Shown: positions 9,225 through 18,939 of the stretch, one piece after another
Layout: every line of letters begins with the position of its first letter
How positions within the stretch are numbered: the first letter of the stretch is position 1
Source: Bryopsis sp. KO-2023
Lineage: Eukaryota > Chlorophyta > Ulvophyceae > Bryopsidales > Bryopsidaceae
Direction of reading: 5' to 3'
Assembly: GCA_030272585.1 (NCBI GenBank)
Contig: BSYQ01000009.1
Location: 2,294,001-2,358,000 of the forward strand
Length of the DNA stretch: 64,000 nt
The notes under the pieces: generated by a model
Seen by the model: only the letters and a program-made list of their open reading frames with translations
Database searches by the model: none
What the model was told of the DNA's origin: nothing
Position numbers and translations under genes: made by a program

Positions 9225-11495
9225 CTACCCTCGATCAAAAGCAAAAGAATCAAACGACAAAGAAGATCGCTCCAAAAAAGCGTTACCCTGAGGCCGATGT
9301 AAAGAAAGAGAGAGCTGCTGCCACGCTCTTTCAACAACAACTGAAACCGGGAGATCTTGACAAGTCGCAACTGCGCGGGATAAAGAACGAATCAAATGAC
9401 CACTGTCCGAAGAAAACCCGCCAAAAGACTCGGCCGCAAAACAGATAAAATCAAACCCCAAACGATGACATTTCTCAGCCACTTGAGCCTTGCGATCCAC
9501 ACAACGTAAAATGCCCGCCCCCGCTTCGCGAGTAGCCCGAGCCAAAGTGGCTTGCTGTAAAGGATGCGAAACAGTGACATCAATAACACACGCCTTACCA
9601 TGCCGCCAAGACGGAAAAAATACGTCGGCCGGACGCTCAAAAGAAGAATCTACGTGCAACTCCATGCGAGGACGCACACCCGCCGACCGAGAAAAATGGA
9701 ACAAAAAGTTCCGGATACTATTATGACGAGCCAAAACACTGCCCCCCACTTGGCACATGATAGCATGATCACCAAAAACATCCATGGACGAATGACACAT
9801 GGGACAAACAGCGCCATCCTCATACATGGGGAGACCCAACCGCCATCGTAATAAAATATTGAACGCCGCCGAAGAAAGCTCCGTCCCCAACGCCTGATTA
9901 GGCAAAGCAGAAAGGTAAGCCCCAGAATAAGGAAGAGAGAGACTTCGCAAACGCGCCTCATCCCGCCGGAACCCTTGACGCAAAAGAGCATCAAACCGCC
10001 GCTCCCCAACCAGCAACGTCAACGCTTTCTGGGTAACCTGCTCCTTCGCGAACCACTCCTCGGGGGAACTGAGTGCTGCTGGCGGCAAAATATCATCAAG
10101 TTGCACAGCGGCAAAGCTCCACGAAGGATGGTTTGAAGAAAAAGAAACCCCCGAAAGAATCGACAAATCATGACGAACAAAATGTAGAGAAGAAAAATAG
10201 GCTACTGCATGAAACCAACTTCCAGCCGAAATCCCAAGTCCCCCACTACGAACCGGCAGGCTGGTTTGCAACCAAGCCATCGAAGATAAAGATAAACAAA
10301 AAAACTGTTCCATAGAATCCCGTAACAAACCATCAAAGCGGTCCAAGAAGTGTTGGACACTGCTATACAAACAAGGAGGAGTAGTGCGAAAAAGATGCAC
10401 CACTCGACATGCCCCTAAACAGGAGCGCAAAAAAAGAAATTGTAGCTGAGAATCAGCAACCTCAGAAATACACTCAACCAACGACTTAACTTGCTCATAT
10501 CGACGATCCAAAAACGGTGTAACCCACTCATCAGACCCAAACGGGGCCCCCAACACATCCGCCCCCCAACAAGTACCAAACGAACGTGACAATTCCCTAG
10601 GAAGCGAATCCGCGGAAGGAGCTGAAGGCCAAAAGAGTTCACATTTGTGACGATTAATGTGAATCCCATGATGGGGGCCTAAATCACAAAGAAACTGAAA
10701 AAAACTGGACACTTGGTCAACTGGACCCCCAATGGTGCCGTCATCTAAATACCATAAATCCAAAGGAACAGAACACACTTCTCGAACTTCTTGAAGCACC
10801 TTTTCCAAACCCAAAGAAAATAAAAAGGGTGCCAAAGGATCCCCTTGCTGCACTCCAATGTGACTAAAAAGTGTACGGTCCCCACACACTAGACGACAAG
10901 GCTGAGAATATGAAGAAAAAACCCATTCCGCCATATCTGGAAAATGGGTATTAACCTCATGAAAAACAGAAGTTCGATTCACCAAATTGAAAGCATTCTC
11001 CATGTCGATCTTTAAGAAAACAAAATCAGACGAAGCATGGTGAGAAGCTAAAAACAAACGAGAACTATGCACCACCGATTCTGCGTCACAGGCTGCAGCT
11101 ACCCCCCTTTGGTGCGGACCAAGAAAATCCGCCATTTCCCCACGAAAACATCCACAAAAACATTTGCTGACGAGACGACGAAAAACGTCGCCAACAGCTA
11201 TCGGCCTTACCCCCACACCCTTTTTTTTAAAAGGTATTAGCGACGCAGTTACCAGACGATCCATAAGATCCACCGGCAGACGCCCCCGTGCCAAGAAATT
11301 GACAAACGAACAAAGGGTCGCCGACACCCTCGCCGAAATACGGGGAGCTGATCCTCGTGTAGCATCTTGCAAATGTTCGGGACGGATACCCGATGGTCCT
11401 GGAGAAGATGCGCGCGGAAACTTGAATAGGTGGTTCAGCACAACATCTTCCGTAAAAGAAAACTCCGACTCCACATGATGCCCACGGGACGGCAA
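9225..11495 (-). CDS. Reverse transcriptase with endonuclease-like C-terminus, inner LINE
   Basis: 756 codons, entered from a TTG at the truncated 5' end. Reading order: SPGPSGIRPEHL; motif A FLKIDMENAFNLVNR; motif B GVQQGDPLAPFLFSL; motif C WYLDDGTI, so the catalytic aspartates are present. The C-terminal third has a CPMC...H...C zinc-finger-like site, then RPADVFFPSW, VIDVTV and a downstream lysine (DRKAQVAEK). That order fits the restriction-like (PD-D/E-XK) nucleases found behind reverse transcriptase in some LINEs; calling it a nuclease is inference. The frame is intact. It would copy its RNA at a nicked target by target-primed reverse transcription. Confidence 0.85.
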   Translation of the reverse strand: MPSRGHHVESEFSFTEDVVLNHLFKFPRASSPGPSGIRPEHLQDATRGSAPRISARVSATLCSFVNFLARGRLPVDLMDRLVTASLIPFKKKGVGVRPIAVGDVFRRLVSKCFCGCFRGEMADFLGPHQRGVAAACDAESVVHSSRLFLASHHASSDFVFLKIDMENAFNLVNRTSVFHEVNTHFPDMAEWVFSSYSQPCRLVCGDRTLFSHIGVQQGDPLAPFLFSLGLEKVLQEVREVCSVPLDLWYLDDGTIGGPVDQVSSFFQFLCDLGPHHGIHINRHKCELFWPSAPSADSLPRELSRSFGTCWGADVLGAPFGSDEWVTPFLDRRYEQVKSLVECISEVADSQLQFLFLRSCLGACRVVHLFRTTPPCLYSSVQHFLDRFDGLLRDSMEQFFCLSLSSMAWLQTSLPVRSGGLGISAGSWFHAVAYFSSLHFVRHDLSILSGVSFSSNHPSWSFAAVQLDDILPPAALSSPEEWFAKEQVTQKALTLLVGERRFDALLRQGFRRDEARLRSLSLPYSGAYLSALPNQALGTELSSAAFNILLRWRLGLPMYEDGAVCPMCHSSMDVFGDHAIMCQVGGSVLARHNSIRNFLFHFSRSAGVRPRMELHVDSSFERPADVFFPSWRHGKACVIDVTVSHPLQQATLARATREAGAGILRCVDRKAQVAEKCHRLGFDFICFAAESFGGFSSDSGHLIRSLSRAVATCQDLPVSVVVERAWQQLSLSLHRPQGNAFLERSSLSFDSFAFDRG

Positions 11496-11496
11496 G

Positions 11497-11508
11497 GCAA
11501 TAGAAGCT
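11497..11508. repeat. Target-site duplication, right copy, of the inner LINE
   Basis: Matches gcaatagaagct at 8403-8414. Beyond it (gggtggcttcttcgcg) the sequence returns to the 3' part of the outer LINE. Confidence 0.75.
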
Positions 11509-11545
11509 GGGTGGCTTCTTCGCGTGTAATTATGTTATGTTATGT

Positions 11546-11561
11546 AAAGCACCGAGGTTTG
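11546..11561. repeat. Target-site duplication, right copy, of the outer LINE
   Basis: Second copy of aaagcaccgaggtttg. It is preceded by the short repeat atgttatgttatgt, which I read as the element's 3' tail. Confidence 0.8.
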
Positions 11562-11707
11562 ACTTACTACAGCCTGTAGCCTACAGGTTAAGCCACATCA
11601 CAGGCAGAAGCCTATGTTCCAGAAAATGGCACTGTTCTGTTTTTTTTGAAGTGGACGGGAGGATCAACCCAGTCGGCGCATTTTGGCGCGAATATCTCCT
11701 TGTTCAG

Positions 11708-11861
11708 GCACGGGTCCAGCAGAACGCTGGTTGATGGAAAAACCAACGCCACCTGTGATTTTGATTGGTCGAGACGAATGCATCACTTAACAACGGCCCC
11801 ACCCAGGTCGTTCAGAAGGTTGGCGTCTCAAACAACTGTACTTTGATCACATAAGCGTTTC
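11708..11861 (+). repeat. 154-bp segment inverted relative to the other arm
   Basis: Here the arm reads ccttgttcag, then gcacgggtccagcagaacgc, ending gcgtttc, then aattcgcatctt. In the right arm the same junctions hold the segment in the opposite orientation (62,942-63,087, 146 bp). The segment therefore runs in the same direction on the plus strand in both places although the surrounding arms are inverted. Confidence 0.8.
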
Positions 11862-12794
11862 AATTCGCATCTTATTTCCCGCCTTGACACCCCCCCCCCC
11901 CGGTTCTCTTATTTAGTTGGTTGTCTAAGCCGCGCCTGGCTATGTGGGGCGATTTGAAATGGCGATTTGAAATGGGGGCTTCAGGCGATATCAGCAATAT
12001 CGTGGAGCCAGGGTCATTGGTGGGTTCGCGTTCACGCATGGGGGTGGAAGCGTTCGTAGTTGAATGCATTCCCATATGGGATTGGGAGTTTGATGGGGAA
12101 GCGAAGGAGGAGCTAGCAAGTGTCGAGAGAAAAACAATCATTGAATTGCAATTGCGCAATTGCATGCATGCATGCATTGTGAAGGAGCCACAGGATTTCA
12201 GGGTGTTGGGAAATCACAGAGAATGATATCATCGAACTTAGTGAACAAACAAACAAACAAACAATGTCACTGACTGGAACCATCTTTTCGGTGCAGCCTT
12301 TCTGCGGAGTGACCAGTTCTTCTTATCCCAATTCTGTGGGAAGTAGTATCTATTTTGCTTGTCCAAGTTCGAGCACGAGGTTTTACAAAAATGAGCTGTC
12401 AATGAATGAGCTATCAGTGGAGCTCTTTTACCTCCTTCGGATGGGTCTGGAATTGGGCTAGGATCTAATGGGGTTTTCCCCTCAATATCACCCGATTTTT
12501 CTATGTGATTTTTGAAAAGACCAAGAATCTTGTAATATTTTACATGTAAGACTACAAGATTAAAAAATAATAATTCTGCCTCAAATCACATTTCCTTCTT
12601 CCTTCAGACACGGAAGACACAAAACAAAAGATACATGATACTCTCCTCATGTTCAAAAAAGCGCGCATACACCTCCAAAAAGATACCATGTCATTCTTAC
12701 GACTCCTCAAAAAAGGTCAGCCTTTGCCTGCCCACACCCCCAGTTATACTGTGGGTGTGCTTGATGAACCAGACCCCAACCGCTGAGAATCTGG

Positions 12795-13000
12795 CCAGCT
12801 GACCACAATCACTGTAGTGATTGTCACTGCGAGGGGTCCATCTTGCAAATTGAGTTTTATAAGTTTTCCGTATCTCACTTTGTGCACAGTCCAAGCCCCA
12901 TAACCCACACTTATGGAAATTCGACCTGTTCCAGTTGCCCCTATTTCGTTATTCAAACATACAAACAAACGAACATGTCCCGCAGTTCTTCCTGCACAAC
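12795..13000 (-). other. Open frame shared by both arms, doubtful
   Basis: The frame containing VRLFVCLNNEIGATGTGRIS and LNLQDGPLAVTIT occurs in both arms (right copy about 61,803-61,994). The right copy stops at TGA where this one has TGG and reads 18 codons more. The base differences I see between copies all change amino acids and none is silent, so there is no sign of selection on this frame. It may be an untranslated or decaying part of the neighbouring gene. Confidence 0.25.
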
Positions 13001-13272
13001 GCAAAAAAAGAAACACAGCAAAAAAACAGCAAAAAAACGCCAGCACAAAGAGTATTAGTTTTGACACAAAACTTGGCCCACCCAACGACCAGGTGTAAGA
13101 AAAGGGTACAGCATAATTATGTAACAATTAATAATAAGGTCTCCCTGATAACAATGCAGTTCTTGAAAATTGTCGCTCTGGAGGATCTTCCCTGCCTGGC
13201 ACCTCTCTCAAAAATCAGCCAGAGCGAAATACAAAACTGAGCATAAGATAATACAATGGAAAAGCCGCTGTT

Positions 13273-14660
13273 TTACTGTCCGGACCAACTCTTGTAAATT
13301 CCCTGGAGATCGATGGCCTTTGCAGGAATTTGATTTCCATGCCACAAGATCGGCACTCCACGCCCTGCAACCACCCTGAGCAGAAACTGGGCCGTTTTGT
13401 ATGCTTGGTTCAGAATGAGGTATTCCAAAACCTTGTGCAATTTTGCCTCTGTCTGAAAACTGTGACATCCAGCGTCTCTCAATATGGCGCCAACGTCTTG
13501 GATCTGAATGATCAAATAAAAAGCATTATCTGATTAGAGCATAATAATCCCTTAGAATAAGGTTTTCACACATAACAGCTCTTCACAAAAACTGAGAAAA
13601 TTAATTAGGGTTAATGGACAAGCGCAAATAGTCACCAGGGGGTGGAAATACTTGCGCCAGACTGCCTCTTCCACTTGCTCCCTGTCTGACTCAACATCCA
13701 CGACGAGATTGGACAGTTGATTTGCCTGGTGCAATAAGTCAAACACACAACAGTAAGAACAATGAAAAATAAGAAAGCAAACATGTTTGAATCAAACTCA
13801 AATCAAAGAAACTTCAAGCTTCAAAGAAACAACAGCAAAAGTGAAGTACGACAAACTAACAAACAAACATAACTACATGCGAAGATGCATCCCCCCGGCA
13901 TCTATTGCACAAAGTACAACAAAATGTAGTTTGCAAACTCAAGTTTGTTTACGACAAACTAAACATCACGGTCCTCCCAAACATGGCCATCTCATGCACA
14001 AATTTATAAAGCGCAATTCATGCTTGACTGGAAGATGGGTCGAGAATAAATCACCAAAGCAGTGACATCCCCATCCATCCTTTCACTGCTGTTTCTGCGC
14101 AGGAGCCTTAGTTCTTGTGCACCGCGTTGCGCGAGCTGCCCAATCTAAACATAGTCCGATCGGCATTATATTGCACCGACCCCGTCCAGAAAAGTTAACC
14201 AATTTGATCCACATCATGAGATTGAACGCACAGCAGCAAACACACACCGCATCATGCAACAAATGCATGTATTTTGATTTGCCCCGTATCGCACCTCGTC
14301 CGCTATTGCCTGTGGCGCTGCAAGCAGCACAGCAGGTGTGCAATGCAAGATCCCTCTTTCCGTGACGGCGCCAATTTCGATCAAACCAACCGAGCCCGAG
14401 GTGATGTTCAGTCTGCAGTCCACCGCCACAAACACATCCTATGAGAGTGCCCAGCCGCCCCACAAAAACAAGTGTTTTCAACACACATGGGTGGTTACAT
14501 GCCAGTCGAAGTGTTTGTGGCGGCGACATCTGTGGCCGATATCACGTCTCTGCCGGTCCGAGCAAGAACTCTGATCCAGATACGGTCAACACCGCGCAAT
14601 ATGAATCGAACTTCAACGCGACTCTCCACTTCGATTGGTATCGTGGACGGCGCAACCAGA
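13273..14660 (-). CDS. Unidentified multi-exon gene, left-arm copy (3' part)
   Basis: Three consecutive exons fit in phase on the minus strand: 14,295-14,438 (48 codons, from FVAVDCRLNITSG to PQAIADE), 13,636-13,725 (30 codons, ANQLSNLVVDVESDREQ) and 13,273-13,503 (76 codons and stop, ILRDAGCHSFQTEAKLHK to GIYKSWSGQ). Each has AG before and GT after it. An upstream exon around 14,540-14,660 reads VEIVLVAPSTIP...RFILRGVDRIW. I do not recognise the family. The right-arm copy at 60,007-61,512 encodes almost the same protein, and many of the DNA differences are silent, which argues that it is a real gene. The 5' exons are not resolved; near 14,900 this copy has a one-base deletion relative to the right arm. 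Confidence 0.6.
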
Positions 14661-16078
14661 ACGATCTCCACTGCACGCCAAAAAACACACTGAGCGGCGG
14701 CACAAATTCATTCTGGTTTGGCATCCAAGAACAGCAGCCACACGTTTATTTATTCGCTTACGCATGTTACCTGACGGAACCATGTCCATATGAACCACGT
14801 GGTTTCCGCTACCTGCAAAACCAATTCGTGCAAGCTCAGGGCGATGGCACTTTTCGACAACTGCATGGAGGCTGTTGTGCATACCAATTTCTTCCCTCAC
14901 GATATTCGATCAATGGAAACCCATCGAACTGGATCGAAAGAGGTGCCTTTTGTAGGCACCGTAGCAGAAAGAGCCAGAAACGATCAACATAAGGCGCTTA
15001 CACGAGGAACAGTGTTGTGCCATTATTTCGATGTGATCGGCTCTGTGACAGTTATTACTGGGATGCTGGTGTTTTGAGATGGAAAACATACTCTCTCTGT
15101 CTGGCATCAATATTAGACCTTCAAGTGGCGTTGACAGAATTAGGAAGGGCCACGACTGGACTTTGCGACCACATCAATACATTCTGCGTCAAATCGCTCT
15201 GCCCCCAGCTCCTTTTTTATATCGATCGGTCGAAGCCAGAGCGTGTGAAGCTGCAGTGTTCAGGACTGGGGGGATCGAGTATTGCGCGACGAGAGTAGTG
15301 GTTCAGTGGCCAATTTCTTCATATTTCTAGAACCCAGGTTGTCGGTTTTCAACGTCAATGGATCCTCAAAATGATCCGAAAGGGAAAATGCCCAAGCATG
15401 CCGCTGGCGGCGCCGCCACGGAAAAGAAAGGTGTAGTCTGATTTGTGGCGCTTGCATGAGAGTGGTCGCATCGATTTACGTCGCGGATGGCTGAACGAAG
15501 ATGCTTGGGGGGGGTGTTATGTACAGAGGTTCCCAAACATGTGCGTGCAATAGATCTAGCGAAGGTCATGGAGCAAGTAAATATGCGCGATCAGAAGTCT
15601 GTGCATTTCTACCATCCCGAGTGCCAGGATCCGTCGGGCAGTGAAAGATGAGGAGCAAAAAAATGCCGAAGCCAGTCTTCGATTTTGACGTGAATCGACC
15701 ACGAGATCTTTTCACGCTGGCCTCTTTGTTTTTCTGGTTACTCTGGTGCTTTCGATCTCGACGATCCTGGAGACCCCCCCTTGGCTTTAATGCCGCCTGT
15801 TCTTGGTATTAATGTAGGTATTCAATTCTTCTGTTGTTTTTTACCCTTTTGATTATTGGGTGGCATTTCGGGAGGCGATCCATCCCGAAACGGAAGCCCA
15901 AGGGTTGAGCAAGTCGTGTGAGAGAGTTTTAGTAGCACTGTATGTGCATTTTTTGAAAGAAAAAGAAAAAAAAGAACCAATTGGTTCTTTCTTTTCTGTC
16001 AGGTCGGAACGTTTTCTGGCGACGTAAGATTACACAAGCAGAACCATTTTGCTGACTAGTTTACTCGAGAAGATCGTG

Positions 16079-16390
16079 GGTTCTAGTGGTGGTGGTGGTG
16101 GTGGTGGGGGGGGGATATGATGATGAGCAAAAAAGTTATATTTATATTTTCGAGCAGCGAAAGAGGCCGCTGCGTTTCGGTTTCAAAAATCCATAAGAAA
16201 GTCGATAGGAAGAGAAGAACAAAATACGTTGATTGTTTTTTCTATTTCAAAAACGAACAAAAAAGGAATTAAAGAAGGCTGACTATGATAGAGAGAGAGA
16301 AAAGAGAAAAAAGAGAGAAAAGAGAGAGAGAAGAGAGAGAGAAGAGAGAAAGATTTTGAAGAGAGAGAAGAGAGAGCTCTCTCGAGAGAT
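16079..16390. repeat. Simple repeats: (TGG)n and a long GA-rich tract
   Basis: A TGG microsatellite with a following G run lies near 16,085-16,114, and a ~110-bp purine tract of GAGAGA/AAGAGA lies at 16,287-16,390. The right arm lacks the GA tract and has about 400 bp of other sequence there (58,020-58,440), so this is a lineage-specific expansion or replacement. Confidence 0.8.
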
Positions 16391-17399
16391 TTTGAATGGC
16401 ACTATTAGACAATACATCTTCGTTTTGGTATTTTACTCTTTGGTTTTGCTTGGGCGAGAGAGCCGTGGCGGCAATTGATTTCCACTTTCTCCCCATTAAC
16501 TTGTAATCGATTGAATATCGCCTGATCTCTGCTCGAATGATCTTCACATTCTTTTTTTACGGCTGTCAGACTTTCCTCGACAAAGAAAAAACATAATTAC
16601 ACGTCTTTCCTCGACAGTTGGGACGATGGTCCATTGTTCCAAACGTCTTGTGGTAGAATATTGTCTCTTTTTCAAGGCTCTGGTCAGAGAATAAATGGAC
16701 TTTTGATTCCATTACAAATGGAGATTTGCTCCATTTCAAAAAAACCCAGAAAACCCAACAAACAGAGGAGCGCCTGTTTGATTCCCACAGTGGTACCACC
16801 AAACATGGAAGGACAAGGCATGTCGGCTGTTTTCCCTTTCACTTCACATTTAGTTACACCTGAGCTGAGATGATATTGGCACACTGTGGTCCCAAAAAGA
16901 TTCAGGGGAATGGATTAAAAAAAAAACAGCAAAATTACAGCACCACATGCCCAGTTTTTGATCACGAGTTCAGGATTACATGAACGTTTCAGTGACATCC
17001 TTCCAACCTTTGGAGGCGTTGATCCAGTTTTTTTCTGTTGTAAGCACCCACCAGCTTTTGACCCAATAGCTGAGTAGAGGGACTAGGTGGTGAATGTTGC
17101 AACCGAAACAAAACTAGATCAACCTCTGACTCTTTTTCCGATTTTTTTTACTCATCTAAATGATAATAATCCCATCCTTCTCTTCCTCAAATTCAATTCT
17201 CTCCTTCTCATTCCAGCCGTCGCATATATATGTGCTCTGACACCCCCCCCCCCTCCTTTCAAAATCCCTTTCAGTTTACCGTGTCGATTCCCTCCACCAC
17301 TTTTGCATTTGTACCCATCTTTTCCGTCATAAAAAAGCTTCCTTCTTTTCTCGCTCAATTTCATTTTCATTTCTCATTCTTCTGGGCACATCTGATGAA

Positions 17400-18078
17400 A
17401 CAAATCAACCACATTGACTCCTATGTTTATGATTCCAGAACAACACTTACAAATTAACTGATTAATTAATTTTCTGTTGGGGAAAGAGCAAAAACAGGTT
17501 TTTAGCATCAGAATCTATTTCTTCCCCCGCAAGATTGGGTTGCTTGCAATCGATACATGATGTCTTGGAACAGGGGCTGAATGAAGTTATGGAAAGTTAT
17601 CTGCATAAATGGCATTGGAACTTGCCTTTCAATGAATTCCGATATCACCGCACTGATCATCATTGACAACACTCATTTACTGCTTACGAATGGTTAAATC
17701 AAGAACATCTAATACATGATTCATATATACGACTTATCTATTTTATATAAAAAAAACACAGGCACGTTTGACTGAAAAAGAGGGGATCAAGTCCATTGCG
17801 AAACCAAAGGAGCTTCTCGAGACACAAACGTCCGAAAAAAAAAATAAAAAAAAAATAAAAAATTCAAGGCCAATTAAGATTCATCCATTTGATAAATGCC
17901 CACCCTTACTTTTGTCCTAAACTGGTTGGCAAGCTGCCCATAATAGATCCCCATGTACAAGTATTCATCGGTCCGGAAGAAATCCCTGGGGTTGACGCCG
18001 GCTGGAATGTTGGCGGATGTGGTGTGGCGGTAGACCAGATTAATGATCAACATCAAGCAAATTATGATGTTGCAAATC
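17400..18078 (-). pseudogene. Decayed left-arm copy of a predicted membrane-protein gene
   Basis: Exon 17,910-18,078 is open (a hydrophobic stretch IIICLMLIINLVY, then DEYLYMGIYYGQLANQF) and ends at a GT donor. The next exon, near 17,690, begins with the equivalent of the right-arm exon but meets a TAA at its fifth codon. It later carries a ~22-bp insertion and is replaced by other sequence at its 3' end. The right-arm copy (55,419-56,233) is open throughout, so this copy has lost its function or uses other splice sites. Confidence 0.5.
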
Positions 18079-18090
18079 CTGAAGCAAAAC

Positions 18091-18939
18091 ACCTAATATA
18101 TACTTTTTCAATCTCTGTGAAAAAGAAAAAAAATCTGCGAATTTCACAAACATCACACTCCCCTTGTTCAATATTCTACTGGTATTGAGTTCAGTGCCAG
18201 AAAAATTTCTTTTCAAGGAATTTCAGTGTCACAAAAATTGTTAATTGGAATTGCTCCCTGTGGGAGTATGACGTTCTGTTCAGCCTACCAATTTATGGAA
18301 CTCTTTAAAGAGAAAAAAAAGAAGTAATGAACGGAATGAACAAGAAGTACGCAACGTTATCCACCGTATTGTTTCCTTTTTTAATTTTCGATTTCCCTTG
18401 CTTTGCATTGAGAAGGTTTTTGGATCATCGAATTGCTTGGCGTCAAAGTGAAGTCCAGGGAGCACGAAACAGGGTGCAATTCACGAAAGAAAGAAATCAG
18501 CTAGATCAAAAATATTAAATCCGAAGACATATTCAACAAAAAAGAGTGGCTCAAAGCGAAGTCTTCCAAATCACAGCCAAAAAAAACAAAAACGAAAAAC
18601 AAAAAAACAAAAAACAAAACGAAACAGGAACGTACTTCCAGTTGTACACACATTTCTTATCGTTTAAGGGTTCCCCCTGGAAAATGCATGCGTGCTCTCA
18701 TCGCACCAACATATCATTACGTTTTTTTTGCTCAAAATTTGTGATCACTTTATTGCTGCGTGGAGTTTTCTCGACTTGCTTTGATCCATGCCGATGTCAA
18801 TTTTCCGTCCATGACTGCGTATGCATGCGAGGCCAGATCGGAGGAATCCTTCCACCTTGCGGGGAAAAAAAATGCACACAGAAGCTTGGCAACCAAATCA
18901 TCCCTAGCAATTATATAGGGGCCTTAGCTGATGCTATAA
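18091..18939. other. Intergenic, no gene recognised
   Basis: Between the inner edge of the left arm and the end of the epimerase gene. A/T-rich with poly(A)-like runs. Open frames are short and of low complexity. Confidence 0.6.

Larger units (their letters stand above)
8403..9906 (-). repeat. 752-bp tandem duplication of the inner LINE's 3' end
   Basis: 8403-9154 and 9155-9906 appear to be identical: the frames in all phases translate to the same proteins. Each unit starts with the 12-bp target-site word gcaatagaagct and ends with cctgattaggcaaa. The junction therefore joins the element's interior directly to a copy of the target site, so the duplication happened after insertion. Lack of divergence means either a very recent event or an assembly artefact. 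Confidence 0.85.
8415..11496 (-). mobile_element. Inner non-LTR retrotransposon, nested in the outer LINE
   Basis: Minus-strand element bounded by the 12-bp direct repeat gcaatagaagct. Its reverse transcriptase frame runs straight out of the 5' junction without an ATG, so this copy is 5'-truncated. The 3' end (gtgtaatt, reading the minus strand) has no poly(A). The last 740 bp are present twice. Confidence 0.8.
6082..11545 (+). mobile_element. Outer non-LTR retrotransposon, 5'-truncated, with a second LINE nested in it
   Basis: A 5.46-kb insertion bounded by a 16-bp duplication. Its own sequence is 6082-8402 plus about 11,509-11,545. It carries a reverse transcriptase frame, an overlapping dUTPase frame and a 3' region with a 23-base T run, ending in atgttatgttatgt just before the duplication. 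No endonuclease region precedes the reverse transcriptase, so the copy is 5'-truncated. The other LINE lies inside its 3' region on the minus strand. The left flank (cgtgttcg) matches the opposite arm of the inverted duplication, so the insertion came after the duplication. Confidence 0.8.
11562..18090 (+). repeat. Left arm of a large inverted duplication
   Basis: This stretch is similar, in reverse complement, to about 55,405-63,250, in the same order along the arm. Checked anchor points: ggttaagccacatc (11,585) with 63,205; the 12.4-kb and 62.4-kb blocks; exons at 13.3-14.4 kb with 60.2-61.5 kb; 15.7 kb with 58.9 kb; 17.1 kb with 57.1 kb; 17.9-18.08 kb with 55.4-55.6 kb. Identity is high in exons and lower elsewhere, with many small indels. 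A short piece of the arm also lies left of the outer LINE (about 6035-6065). Similarity stops at about 18,090. Confidence 0.9.

Noticed and set aside
12243-12263. AAAC repeat as a third copy of the TTTG-tailed element
   Set aside because: It lacks the caatgtaattgatg stub and a target-site duplication; probably a simple microsatellite.
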